Assembly (NCBI RefSeq): GCF_954871325.1
Contig: NC_088779.1
Span: forward strand, 13,642,846-13,706,845
Source of the DNA: Gordionus sp. m RMFG-2023
Taxonomy: Eukaryota; Nematomorpha; Gordioida; Chordodea; Parachordodidae
Length of the DNA: 64,000 nt
Reading direction: 5' to 3'
Part shown: positions 24,095 to 35,639 of the stretch, piece after piece
How positions within the stretch are numbered: position 1 is the stretch's first letter
How the letters are laid out: the number at the start of each line of letters is the position of its first letter
Position numbers and translations under genes: made by a program
The notes under the pieces: generated by a model
What the model was told of the DNA's origin: nothing
Databases searched by the model: none
The model's input: the letters and a program-made list of their open reading frames with translations, nothing else

Positions 24095-25277
24095 TGGTCT
24101 GCAGTGAGCGAGCTATCGCCCAATATTTAAAAAATTTTTTTACCCACCCAACCCACCTATGGAAAAATATACCCACCCGTCCTTTAGTCTAAAATTTTTT
24201 ACCCGCTTAATCTATTTTTTTTCCCGCCCGCCCATTGGTCTAAAATTTTTATATGCCGCCCATTATTAAAAAAAATTTTACCCGCCCAACTCACCCGTCT
24301 TTTAGTCTTTTTAACCCGCTTAATCTAATTTTTTGCCCGCCCACCCATCAGTTTTAAATTTTTTACACGCCCACCCATTATTTTTAAAAAAAATTTTACC
24401 CACGCCAACCATATGAAATTTAAATAAGCTCACATTCTTTATATTTTTTAAAGCATTAATAAATAAAACAGCGCTAAATCCCTACAAAAAAGTTTAATAA
24501 TTTAGGAAATTTATATATTAAGTGTAAAAAATATTCAATTTGAATTACGGATGAGGAATTTATTTGATCTGATAAAATATTTATGTAATAACATAAAATT
24601 AATATTTATTCATACTAAAAAAAACCTTTCAGCAAAGCTAATTTCTCATTCAGAAGAAGTACTGATTGCTGGAATTGTTAATATTTTGCAGCTTTGATAA
24701 AAAATTTTCTTGTCGTTTCCATCAAAGTAGGATATGTGTTTGAAGTATATCCTCTACTCAAGTGAGATTTTTAAATAAAAAGTAATTTTAATTAATTGTT
24801 TTAAATTGTAAACTTAAACTAAACTAAGTAGCCTGAAATCTTGCTAAATTAAAAAAAATTAGTTATTTTAAGATTTAAATATTTTGTTATGTCATTGGAT
24901 AATAATGCTCTCCTCTGCAACAGCCACATCTTCCCATCTTTTGTAATTTAATTTTGACGTGGATGCTATCTATTTCATACATTGCATTCATAATTTAATA
25001 ATCTTTAAGTGAAATCTCTTTGCTTTTGGGGAAAGGATAAAGTCAGAACTTCATCCACGTTACCTCCATGTTAATGTTATTTTATGCAAATTAAATTCAA
25101 CATGTTTTTGTTACATTTTTTTACCAAAAATTTTGAAATTTCAGGAAGCATATTTTTTTAAAATAAGATTATAAATAGCAAATAATAGTTGTAAATTTTT
25201 TAACCAGCTCGCCTGGCCACTCATAATTTAAAAACTTTCTTACGGCCGGCCTAAGAACCCGCATAATGCAGACTCTA
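24095..25277. mobile_element. hAT-like element, CCCGCCCACCC subterminal repeats (copy 1)
   Basis: A 1183-bp element with an exact 8-bp target duplication ATTAAGAT (24087-24094 and 25278-25285). The left 330 bp hold five or more degenerate copies of a unit containing TTTTTTACCCGCCCACCCAT and TAGTCTAAAATTTT. The right end is GCATAATGCAGACTCTA. It is homologous along its length to 42787-43883. On the minus strand near 24895-25075 a BED-like start is suggested (WMKF, KMGRCGCCRGEHY), badly decayed. Confidence 0.8.
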
Positions 25278-25285
25278 ATTAAGAT

Positions 25286-26289
25286 TATAAAAAAACTGCT
25301 TAATCGGTTTAAATATGAAGTGGTGTGTAAGTAAATGTTTGTTAGCGAATTTCATGGTTTAGATATTTATGATTTGTCAAATATTTTATACTCTTTCGAG
25401 TTCGACATTGACATTAATCAAACTTTATTTAACGAACTTTATACAATATCCATTCATTAGCATGGTTTTAACATTTTTCTAATATTTTGTAACTTATTAA
25501 TTTGCCTTTACTTAAATACAATTTGTTGATAATTTTGGCTGTTTTAATTACAAAATATTATGCTCCCAAGGAGAGAATTTTCTATGACATTTGCCAGCAC
25601 AAATATGAACACCATTTTATTAATTACAGAAATATTATACATTTCTTCTTCCAACTTAGATCCGATTTCAGGTTATTCGTAGTTAGTTAAAAAAAGTTTG
25701 TAATTTTTAAAAAATTATATCGCAGCGTGTTTTAAAATTAATTCTATTATTATTTTAAACATCTTATATATTTGCAACCCGAATTCGCCAACTCCTTATA
25801 ATCCTCTATAATTTTCACAACCTCCAAATACTCCGTATTCAAATTTTTCCATTTTCCCCTCCTGCACCCATCTATCATCAAACTTCCACCCTTGTCAAGG
25901 TGTAATTAGCTATATGTATTTTTCCAGCACATCTATACATTTAAGAGAATTCGTGTTTTGGCGACAAGTTCTAATATCATATAGGATAGACTTGTAAATT
26001 TTTGGCCACTTTATTTGCTTTAAAATTTGAACATATTTTTTTTCTTATTTGAAGAGTAGGAATAAATATAATTTAAATGTCATTTAAGCTCTGCCAATTT
26101 GGCTGATCATTCACTGAATGATAATTATTTTTCAAATAAATGTAATCTGTTTTTCGTAAAAGATGATCATCAATTTTCATCGTTAGCAATTATATTTTTT
26201 ATGATTTTATATATCATTCCAAAGTTCATTTCACTTTACAACATTAATTATATTTTTTCACAAGCCATCACACAATTTTTATTAATTTT
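25286..26289. other. Gene-free AT-rich stretch
   Basis: No gene seen. Two plus-strand frames of 60-70 codons (25502-25690, 26099-26311) read as hydrophobic, low-complexity translation of AT-rich DNA and have no family features. Confidence 0.35.
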
Positions 26290-26379
26290 TAATCCTGGCT
26301 CAAAATTTTAGCCCCGATCCCAGATCGATCCAAAACGGCTTTTAAAAATTAAAAACAAAGTCTCAGGCCGTGTCCTAGA

Positions 26380-28297
26380 CAGGGTTGCCAGATATTCTTC
26401 ACATGAAAAAGTGAGTTTTTCTTTTATAATAATTAATGGGGGACTTCGCCCCTCATACCCCCCAATTCGGGGTAATTGATGTAGCATACTCATCTAAGTT
26501 AATATATTATATTTAATATAACAAGATTAATTCTTTATTGATTAACTAATAACAATTAAGATATATAATTTTCTCATGTTTATAAATATAGCATAATATT
26601 AATTATTATTTTATGGATGATTTTAAAAGGGGCAATAAAGATTTTCCATCGGCACTGTGGAAATAGGCCAAAAACTCTTTGCATGAATAGTTATATTTTG
26701 TTTAACCATAAGTTCAGCTTCCAAAGATGACGTTCTTTTCGCCAAGCTATAGTCATTAGACTGAATATTCTCTCTGATGAAGCATTTGAATGTGAATAAA
26801 AAATATAAAATTGCATATTTTCTTTATCAATGGTGAGTTTTTATTAAAAAGAAAATCCATCCATTTTTTTGGGTATTCATGTGATAGTTTTTTGATAATT
26901 TTTCTTCATAATAGTAATAAAATTGTGAATATTCCTCAAAGAGAATTTCTGTATCTATGTTTGGTATTTTATAATTACTATTAATTTTTTGTAATTGTTC
27001 AAATTCTGGACATTATTTTAATGTCATAGGGCTAAGATATTTCCATATATTATCTATAATATCATAACGTTTTTCTACATATTCTATAATATTTTTTATA
27101 AATATCTTTGATTCATTTTTGAAACTTATTGCCTTTTCTACATCATTATTATATTGTAAAATATTTTTAGAAATGCTCCCATAAAAATTTTGTTGAATTT
27201 TTAAATTTAATGAATTCTTTAGTTTTAGGATAAGATCATGTATATATATTGCTAATAAATCTTCAGATTGCAATTGTAAATTTGTTATTGACTAAAGTGC
27301 CAACGTTAAGGACAACACCTAAATATACCTCTGCGAAATCATCTTCAAAAATTATTTTTAAAATTGATGGGGTTGCTGATAATGATAAAAAATATTCTTT
27401 ATAAGGGGTTGAAAATACTTAAGCATCCGCTTGATCGCTGGGATTAATGTAAAGCAGCGTGTTGGAACATGGCGAAGTAATTCTGACCATTCTAAATTGC
27501 ACCATTCTACCAATTCTTTTAAAATTGTAACTCTTTTTGTCGAGTTGCTAAATTCATTATAGCATTTAATTACTATACTCTCAATATCATATTTGAGAAA
27601 AATCATGGCCTTTTTAAACGAATTTTGAAGAATGTGGCATATACAACCAATTGATATAATATTATTAATATCGCTTTTCAATTCTGTCCAAATACTTTAA
27701 TTTTTCCTAAAGTTTACAGATGCGTTATCTACACAATAAGCCGACATTAGCAATATCAAGTTCAGCGAATTTTAAATTTTCTAGCAAGTATCTAGATATG
27801 TCTTTAGGGGTTTCACTGTCAGACGAAAATTTTTTAAGTAATTAAACATTTATTCCATTCTCTTTGTTAAAGTATCTAAGTAATAAGGGAAATGTTTTTA
27901 TATTACCTTTATTCTATGCACCCGTTAATATTGAAAACGGATGATTGTTTTTTAGATCTTTTATAATATTTGCCCTTAATTATTTTACGAGTTTTAATAT
28001 AAGATTTATAAAATCCATAAAAGAAATGTATAGTTATTTAAATTCATATTATAATTGATAAACTTTCTAAAAATTGAATTTCTGTTGTGGGTAATTGATC
28101 AATGAATGATTGGTTAGTTGGACTATTAACAAATACTACAATTTTTTAAAAAATTTTATATTGTGAGAAAAAGTGAGACTAAGTGTGATTATTTTAATTT
28201 ACTCGAAAAGCGTGAAGTGTGAGAAAATGTGGGCAAGTAAAAAATTAGGTATGAAATCGTGAGAATCATGGCTAAATCGTGACATCTGGCAACCCTG
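26380..28297 (-). mobile_element. hAT transposon with CAGGGTTGCCAGAT ends
   Basis: A 1918-bp element. Terminal inverted repeats CAGGGTTGCCAGATAT (left) and CAGGGTTGCCAGATGT (right, inverted) are almost perfect. Flanking 8-mers GTCCTAGA and GTCCTAGG agree at 7 of 8. AAAAGTGAG-type subterminal motifs lie on both sides. Encodes a decayed transposase on the minus strand. Confidence 0.88.
27013..27980 (-). pseudogene. hAT transposase relic of the SCAND3/ZBED-like type
   Basis: Reading from 27980 down: RYFNKENGIN, then SDSETPKDISRYLLENLKFA, then a CDNASVNF-like site, then 27358-27681 with GCICHILQNSFKKA and LRHVPTRCFTLIPAIKRML, the Cys/His segment and the RW-like motif that follow the second catalytic Asp in SCAND3/ZMYM6-like hAT transposases. 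27013-27273 (LKNSLNLKIQQNFYGSI and following) is the helical C-terminal part. The N-terminal BED region and the first catalytic Asp are not seen. Several stops and frame changes. The assignment is by motif order only. Confidence 0.65.
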
Positions 28298-28698
28298 GTC
28301 CTAGGTCGGCTTAATACTTAATAGCCGTTAGCCATCTTTTAAGAATCAGCTATATAGCCAAAAAAAAGCAAAAGAAAAATTTAAAATAAACAAAAACGAG
28401 AATACAATATTAAAAATAGCAATGCCACCAAATTTTTAACCAAATATGATGTGCTCGATCAAATTCTTATTAGCCTATACTAAAAAGCAATTAAATATCC
28501 AAATTAAGCCGATCTAGGATACGACCTCAATTTTAAAATTCTATAAATATGTCATATCCTAAATTTATACAAAGGTTTATATTTATAAGATATATAATAT
28601 AGCCCTAAAGAATAATTATACATAATCGTTCCATATTTATATTAATGATGTTCAGAATTTAATTTTTACATATATATTTTAGTCTTAATACAAATAAG

Positions 28699-28810
28699 TA
28701 GGGCTGTGCCGATATTAAATATCGGATCGAATCGGCGATATTTAGCGTTTTCCAAAAATATCGGATAGGGCCGATACCTGTATAAACCGATCATCCGATC
28801 TTTTTACTTT
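28699..28810. repeat. Single hAT-like end with CGATATT motifs
   Basis: Begins TAGGGCTGTGCCGATATT followed by repeated ATATCGG and CGATC motifs, a layout typical of hAT ends. The partner end and target duplication were not found. Confidence 0.4.
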
Positions 28811-28969
28811 TCTTTTTTTTGTTATTTTATGTGTATTTATTTTACATTCATAATATTTTCTAAATAATTTTTTTTTAAACAATGCAAATGCACAACATAT
28901 ACCCCTTAAATTTTATTAATTTTTTTAAATAGATTTATAATATTTTAAAAGTTTTTTTATAAAAATAGA

Positions 28970-29180
28970 AAGGAACACCCAAAGTTTTATTTATTTTAAA
29001 TTTTTTTAAATAAAGCCTAGTAAAGCTTGTTACAGCATTTTGATCTAAAAGAGCCTGATATGTTGGTTTAGGAAACGCATTTAAATGCCACATATTTAAC
29101 AAATAAAATTCTAGTGTGCGTTTGCCTATTCTAGCATTATTTATGCATAATTGTAGCAGGCCTTGGTCTAAATTTAAATC
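28970..29180 (-). pseudogene. Unidentified coding-like segment
   Basis: About 70 open codons on the minus strand with protein-like composition: DLNLDQGLLQLCINNARIGK, RTLEFYLLNMWHLNAF, PKPTYQALLDQNAVTSF and TRLYLKKFKINKTLGVPF. No start codon, and a stop lies just upstream. It sits inside the CGATATT-ended element, so it may be a transposase piece, but I do not recognise the family. Confidence 0.35.
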
Positions 29181-29729
29181 TTATAAATTATAACCAAGTC
29201 TAAATAAAAATTTTTCTATTTATTGAAGAGTCTTCTCAGGCTAACAATCGAACTTAATTTTAAAATAAAATATTATATATTAATTTTTTAATGTTCCCAA
29301 AACATTGAGAAGTGTGAATATTTGGTAAAATTCATATGAGAATATAAGTGAATCAAAACATTAATTACAAATTCCTTATATAATTTGTATATATCACACC
29401 ATTTTGAAGAACCTTGCCATAATATGATGAATCAGGTCTATAGTTTATTCATCCTATTATACCAATTAATTACTATCTTAGTATCTATAGACTGCAGGGG
29501 TTAGGAGGCAATTTTATTTAGATTCCCTTTTTTTATTACTTAATTGTGATAGGGAATAGGAGAGTTTTATCATCGGCTTTGTGGTTGAAGACCCTATAGG
29601 TCTAAAGAAGATAGAAAGATTAAAAATTTGAAAGTGTGAAATGCTAACACTATTTTTTTTGCTTCAAAAATAGGCATGCTGATAAAATATTCCACAATGG
29701 TATTAAAAATCTTAATAAACTGGTTTAAG
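29181..29729. other. Gene-free AT-rich stretch
   Basis: Nothing recognisable. Confidence 0.35.
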
Positions 29730-29835
29730 AAAATGGCTAATTCAGCTCAATCTAGGTTTAAAGTTGAGGCGTTTTAATTTATATTAGTTTCTTTCAAATT
29801 TGAGCGGCTATATTTTTAAGAAAAACTACCAAGTA
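29730..29835. repeat. Dispersed repeat, also at 49770-49905 inverted
   Basis: The segment with TTAGTTTCTTTCAAATTTGA and GTAAGAAAAAC-like sequence matches 49840-49905 in reverse complement. Family unknown. Confidence 0.5.
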
Positions 29836-29873
29836 AATGATATTTTTCGCCAGCTAAAAATATCCGATTATAT

Positions 29874-29968
29874 TAAGAACAATTTTGAAAAATAGCGCCC
29901 CCTGAGGCAAAAATTTGGAAGTCGGGCCAATTTCTGCCTTAGAGGGCTATTTTTAAAAATCGTTCTTA
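29874..29968. mobile_element. 95-bp fold-back MITE
   Basis: Left arm TAAGAACAATTTTGAAAAAT and right arm ending AAAAATCGTTCTTA pair over about 35 bases, then GCGCCCCCTGAGGC pairs with GCCTTAGAGGGC. The outer bases read TTAA on both sides, which could be a TTAA target duplication. Confidence 0.6.
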
Positions 29969-31785
29969 AATAGTTCTAGTCTTTCCCATTACCTCAATCA
30001 TTATATGAGGCTAGGTTCAATACAATGAAGTCAATATTATACCCTCTCATTGTCATAGTTCTCAGAATCACTTTAATGAGTATTTATGTAAATAATTGTT
30101 GCTTTGCTTTTTATCACCAGTCTAAAAAAAATTTACAAAAATTAGTAGGGCCTAAATTTTTTGAAATAATTTGGTCCAGGTCTAGGTATAAAATTATAAT
30201 AAAATGAAAATTATATCTGTAGAAAACAAAACAATTAATAATTTTTATTTTATTTACACCCAGAAAAATAATTTATATTTTAAATTAGATATTTCGGGAT
30301 ATGGGCATAAAATTAAAATAAATTAGGAGGTTCTACCGGTGTACCTTTATGAAATTAACTGAACGGATATGTAGTGGAATTTAAAAAATAACCCTGTTAG
30401 TAGCGAAGTTACTTTCCAGCACTATATAATAATAATTCTGTGTCTACAACATAATTCATTTTATTGTGAAATAATCATGCTCAAATTTGTGTTTTAAATA
30501 ATACTCTATAAAACTGCAATAAACTAAATAAAATGAATCATTATTGCTTTGCCCTAATCCTTGAGAAACTTTAATTGCCATTTTATTTTAATAAAAAGAA
30601 GTTAACCTCATTTTCTCTATTTGATTTTTTAGAATGTTTTTTAAACCCAGCCTGTTAAATTCCTTTAAACTTTTTAGGGCCCGATTTATGGCCGGCTTTT
30701 GGCAGAGATTTTTAATCATGATATGTCGTATTTGAATTAATATACAAAAAAAGTTTATTATCCAAATGGTAATTATCATAAGTGTCCTGGAAATAAGGAC
30801 CCATAATGCACTACCGCTAAAACGGTCAATTTTTTTTATAAAAAAAACCTTCATATAATGATATTATGGGGTGTTATTTATAGTCTGAGATCAGCGGTTA
30901 AGTTCCCTAGACCACCCATTTTTCTGAGCCAACAAACACGCGCAGTTGGCTAAGGGTTGGATAGCTAGGGATACGGAAATGGGAACTATCACCGTATAAG
31001 TATTTATATCCCAGGTGGACCCCTTTTTGCTCTAACTAGCCAGTACGTAAATGAGGGTATGTTAAATATTATGTTAAAAATGGTTCAATAAAATTTTAAA
31101 TAAATGTTATATTTTTTTATGAATATTCTAAAGCATCATTTAATAAGTAAGAGACTAGATTATTGCATTCAAACTAACGTGTTTATACGTTTGATTTCTG
31201 ACATACCCTTTTCGGAAGCTACCAGCACGAGCAGATAACTAAAGGTTAGAATAATAAAAATTGGTTTAAATTTTTTTTAGTTATAGTTAGATTTGAAGAT
31301 ATAGAAAATTTTATACTAGATTATCATAAATTTATCATTTCAAATATTCTATCTATTTTTTTACCCCCACTAATTTAAAAAAAAAAATTCTTTCTTAATT
31401 CCTTTTTCTAAGCATAAAATTTATTAAATTTGGGGCAATCCATATATTCTTGTCCAGAACATTTATGTCAAAATTCTACCCAAATATATAATTAAAGTTT
31501 TCTCGTACCCTCAACAATATTTAATATAAATTGTGAGAACAATAAAAAAGGTAAAACGTATATCCGTTGTTAATTTAAAAGGGAAAGTGAGGGAGAACCG
31601 ATTAACAGCTTGGACAGCTAGAAAGAATATCGGGAAAAGATAAAAATTGTTGGTTGTTATTAGCGTAGCTATGATCCTTCGGATGAAAGCCCCCCCCCCC
31701 CCCACCCATCCTTCCTCTTTAATTTGAATGACGATCTTACGTCAGGCCCCCTCTTCTATGGAAGTTACGCTCATATACTTAAAAT
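29969..31785. other. Gene-free stretch
   Basis: No gene recognised. A 60-codon plus-strand frame at 30025-30207 (MKSILYPLIVIVLRI start, hydrophobic) and an 88-codon minus-strand frame at 30588-30854 are the longest, and neither shows a domain. 30890-31040 is GC-richer and unexplained. A 14-base C run lies at 31690-31703. Confidence 0.35.
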
Positions 31786-32758
31786 CAGAGTTGTTGGGGC
31801 TACATTTTTTCAAAAAACAATCAAAAGCGGGAGCTAGCTCTTAAATTTGATGTATAAATTAAATTATTAATAAATCTATAAAATTCAATAAAAATTTATT
31901 TTAATTAAATTTATGCAATATTAAATGTTGAGCCGAGTTTTATATTGGTTTTTCATCCAATCAGTTATAAACATCAATTTTTCTTTCTTTTTATATTGGA
32001 AATTTCTTGGAAAATCTAGTAAGTCATATTAATATTTATATGATGAAAAATAGTTTTAGATATATGGATCCAGACATCATAGAGAAATCGAAATAAAAAA
32101 TGAATTATCTATTTAAACTTTATTGCAGATTTTCAAATGTTTATAATGATGAAAATCATTAAGGCATTATCCATCCTGATTCAAATTGAATTGGGAATGG
32201 ATAAAAAAATGCACAAAATATAGAACTAAAACACAAATTAATTAGTTTTTTAAGAAAACAAATTCCTGAGGCATAAATAGCTACTAGTTTCAGGGAAACC
32301 CTGAAATGATTTGCAAAAATTTTTTGGATTCCATGAAATTGATCATCAGGTATAATATATTGGACAAATCTTTTTAAAATATTGATATCAAAATTACTAT
32401 TTTTGATAAATTTCCTTAAGTAAAAAATATTTCATAAAATACAATACTCCGCTTCCCTCTAGTGCTCCTCTTGAGCGCCTGTTTAGTATTGCTAAACAGG
32501 TTTTAGGGGAGAAGCTTGGATGTTTATTAGATTCAAATTTAGAAAATTAATTACTTTTAAGAGCTAATAAAAGATTATAAATATTTTGATGTATCATTTA
32601 ATAAAAATAAAACTTTTTTGATATAAAAATTGATTTTATTTCGTTGAAAAAATAAAATCAAAGGAGCAGCTATGGAGTGGTACTCCATTACTCGGAACGG
32701 GAGCTAGCTCCTTTTGAGAAGTTAGGAGCGGGAGCTACGAGGAGCGTTAACAAATCTG
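31786..32758 (+). mobile_element. hAT deletion derivative with GGAGCTAGCTCC motifs
   Basis: A 973-bp element. Ends CAGAGTTGTTGGGGCTAC and, inverted, CAGATTTGTTAACGCTCC. Flanks CTTAAAAT and CTTCAAAT agree at 7 of 8. GGAGCTAGCTC palindromes sit just inside both ends. Carries an hATC remnant on the plus strand. Confidence 0.8.
32428..32580 (+). pseudogene. hATC dimerisation domain remnant
   Basis: Reads FIKYNTPLPSSAPLERLFS, IAKQVLGEKLG and LLLRANKRL, the C-terminal hAT dimerisation domain with its P-S-S-A-P-x-E-R-x-F-S signature. One in-frame stop near the end. No catalytic domain lies upstream within the element, which has lost its core. Confidence 0.8.
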
Positions 32759-32813
32759 CTTCAAATGATGTTATTATGTTTACCTTTTAAAAAAAATAAA
32801 TAACCTTTTTTAA

Positions 32814-34044
32814 TAGGGACCCGAACCTTTATTTATAACGGTTCATTTTGTACGGTTCAGTATGTAAAAAATTATTAAGGAAGAATTTATAAAGTTTCGG
32901 TTCCGCTAATTATAAAGATTCAATATAAAAAATTTTTTAAATTATTTTTATTGAAGCAAACACTATCGTATAATTATTTTAATTCTGAAATTATTTATTA
33001 AAATTTTGCCATCACTTAAGTTAATATATTGTTTGTTTATAAAATATATAAAATTAATTTATTTTTATTATAAGTATTTATGAATAAAATATAAAAAATA
33101 TATAAGAATTATAACTTTTTTTTTATATATTATTTGAAAGTATAAATAATATATTTTCTAATATAAGTGGATTCATATTTCTTGTGATGATAACACAAAT
33201 TTTAGCCCCGAAAAGGCCATTTACAGAAACTTGTGTTGAGGCCACAAGTACTATAAGAGCAATTTTATATAATTCTGGATATTAAATTTTTTTTCATTCC
33301 CAATTTAAAAACTGATGCCTTTTAAAATTAATTAAATAAATGCAACAAACTCAAAAATTGGTTATTTAGATATTTTGCATATTAAAATATAGGAAATATG
33401 AATGCTCTAATACTATATAAAGCAGTTAAAAGATTGTAGATAAATTTAAGTCATGGTGAAAAAATTAATACATACTTCTTATGGATATTAAACAAATATT
33501 TTCATCAATTATAAATAATAGTGCACGAGCCTTTCAAACGCTACGTTGCAAGCGCAAAATGCGTTTAAAATGGCCTTGTGCAAATTGGTAAAATTACCTT
33601 TTGGCGTTAGCAACCATCGTAGGTTTGCTTTTTCATTACTTTTTTTAATTGTTCGCTTTGTAATATTATATAAAATGTAATATAAATGACTACTTATATC
33701 CTAATAAGGAATATTTAAAAATTAAAGAAATAAGAAAGCAGACGAAATATAATTTTCAAAGATATTTTAGAACTTATTTAAAATTTTGAATCGATGATAC
33801 TAATAAAAAGGCAACATCAATTATGTGGGCGTTACGTTTTTTTTAAAAAAATTACAACAAACTTATACGCTAATTTGTGTGCACTATAATGACGCAGATG
33901 TAGCACACCACAAGTGAAAAATGAAAATTATTTTATTTTAGCTGATACCGATTTGACGTTTTTTTTATTATATCGGTTCGGCTTCGGCTACGATTTAGAT
34001 ATTTATAATGGTTTAGTGGCATTCCGTTTCACTTCGGGTTCCTG
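32814..34044. mobile_element. Candidate element with GGTTC/GAACC end repeats
   Basis: Left end TAGGGACCCGAACC followed by AACGGTTCATT and TACGGTTCAG; right end with CGGTTCGGCTTCGGCTACG and, inverted, CAGGAACCCGAAG. These look like paired hAT-style subterminal repeats, but flanking 8-mers do not match well and no transposase is seen. Confidence 0.4.
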
Positions 34045-35179
34045 CTCTTAAATATGAAAATTTAAGAAATTTTATAACAGACTTTTATATCAAAATTGAG
34101 TTTTATTTTAATTCGTAATATTTCTTTGGTCTTTAATAATATTATATTTTTCTGTTATAAAGCATTACATTTTTATGTTAGAGATATTTATTGGAAGAAT
34201 TTTTCAAATTAATAAAAACAATTTTACGAGAGGAGCTTATAATATTTTTTTTAAATAATAAAAATCGATAAATATGATACGCGTATCGATTTGTAGGATT
34301 AACAAATAATTTTGGCAATTTTTTTTGAAGCTTTTTAGTGGTAGGACTTTATCTTATCGACCGCTAATTTAGTATATTGTTCAATGAAACATTTAATATA
34401 TCAAAGATCTAATGCGGAACAAGTGATTTCAGCAAATACTAAATATCCTCAATACTACACTATTAACCAATAGCTCTAGAGCTAATATGCTCTAAATTTA
34501 ATTTGACTGCACTATCTATAAGAGCAAAATGCTTATTTGAATCATATAAGCAAGCTACATAAATGGATGATAAAGGAATGGTTCCTTTTCCCAATTTGAA
34601 AATAATAGTAATAATAATAAGTTGTAAATTCTTAACAGGTTTAGAGGTGTCATTGGCTTTTTTATCTAGAGAATATTTTAGTTTTAAATCCAGTTAATTT
34701 TTTTAAAAGAATGTTTATTTCTAGTTTTAAAAAAAATAAATTAAATTTTTTAGCACATAATTACTAACTAGTAAGGAAAAATTTAAATTCGCAATGTGCC
34801 ATTTTTCTGATATAATCATTTAAATTACGATTATATACAAATCATTATCTTAATATAATATACATTTCAATTGCATAATTATAAGAAGACTTCTTCCTCA
34901 GACAGAGGCTGGTCATCGCCATCCATAAAGCAAATTATATAAGCTTCAATTGCAGTTCGACAGAACTTAGCTAGACTTACTCTTCCTTTCTCATTCTTCC
35001 AATTTTATACGCTATATTTCATCTTTTATTGGATTTATTATTTATTTATAAATAAATGTTTATCTTTTTTTAAATATTGTATATTTTGAATATTTATAAT
35101 CAAAATTTATCTTATTGTCATATTTATTGAAATATAGTACTAGTATATATGAAATATTTATTTATTTTTAAATAAATGA
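34045..35179. other. Gene-free AT-rich stretch
   Basis: No gene seen. It holds short palindromes such as ATACGCGTAT near 34278, without a recognisable element around them. Confidence 0.35.
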
Positions 35180-35639
35180 TATGCCATAGAGAACTGCAAA
35201 GTAATTTTTTCGCAACCCGAGCCCGACCCGAGCCCGAATTTAAAATTTTTTTTGTCCGAGCACGAGCACACATTTTTTATTCCAACCCGACCCGACCCGA
35301 ATAAAATTTTGCAATGTAAGTTTTAATATTATAATAACCAAAAAAAAATTTATGTGTATTTATTCAGTTCAGCCACCTTAAATAAAAGTTTATTTGACGG
35401 CCATAATCTATTCAAGATATATATTAAGTTGCATTTTATTAAATTTGTAAAAAATATTATAAAACTATTAATATACAAGCGAATTTAAAAATTATAACGA
35501 TTATATAATACAATAAGCATCATATATGCGAATATAGAATGATATAAAAGTTAATAAATATATAAAAAATATAATGAACATATATTATATTGACCTCATC
35601 AATATCATTATCACAAAGTGAATAATTATGATATATAAA

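Larger units (their letters stand above)
26290..28535. mobile_element. Small outer element split by a hAT insertion
   Basis: The left flank (26295-26379) ends in AGGCCGTGTCCTAGA and the right flank (28298-28535) begins GTCCTAGGTCGGCTTAATAC. Outer ends CCCAGATCGATCC and, inverted, CCTAGATCGGCTTAAT are weakly alike. Without the nested hAT it would be a MITE of roughly 320 bp. Outer limits are approximate. Confidence 0.35.

Noticed and set aside
25502-26493. Several 60-70 codon frames that could be small genes
   Set aside because: Hydrophobic AT-rich translations without family features, and one overlaps a transposon end.
32814-34044. hAT target duplication around the GGTTC-ended candidate
   Set aside because: Best alignment of the flanks gives only 5 of 8 matches in T/A-rich sequence, no better than chance.
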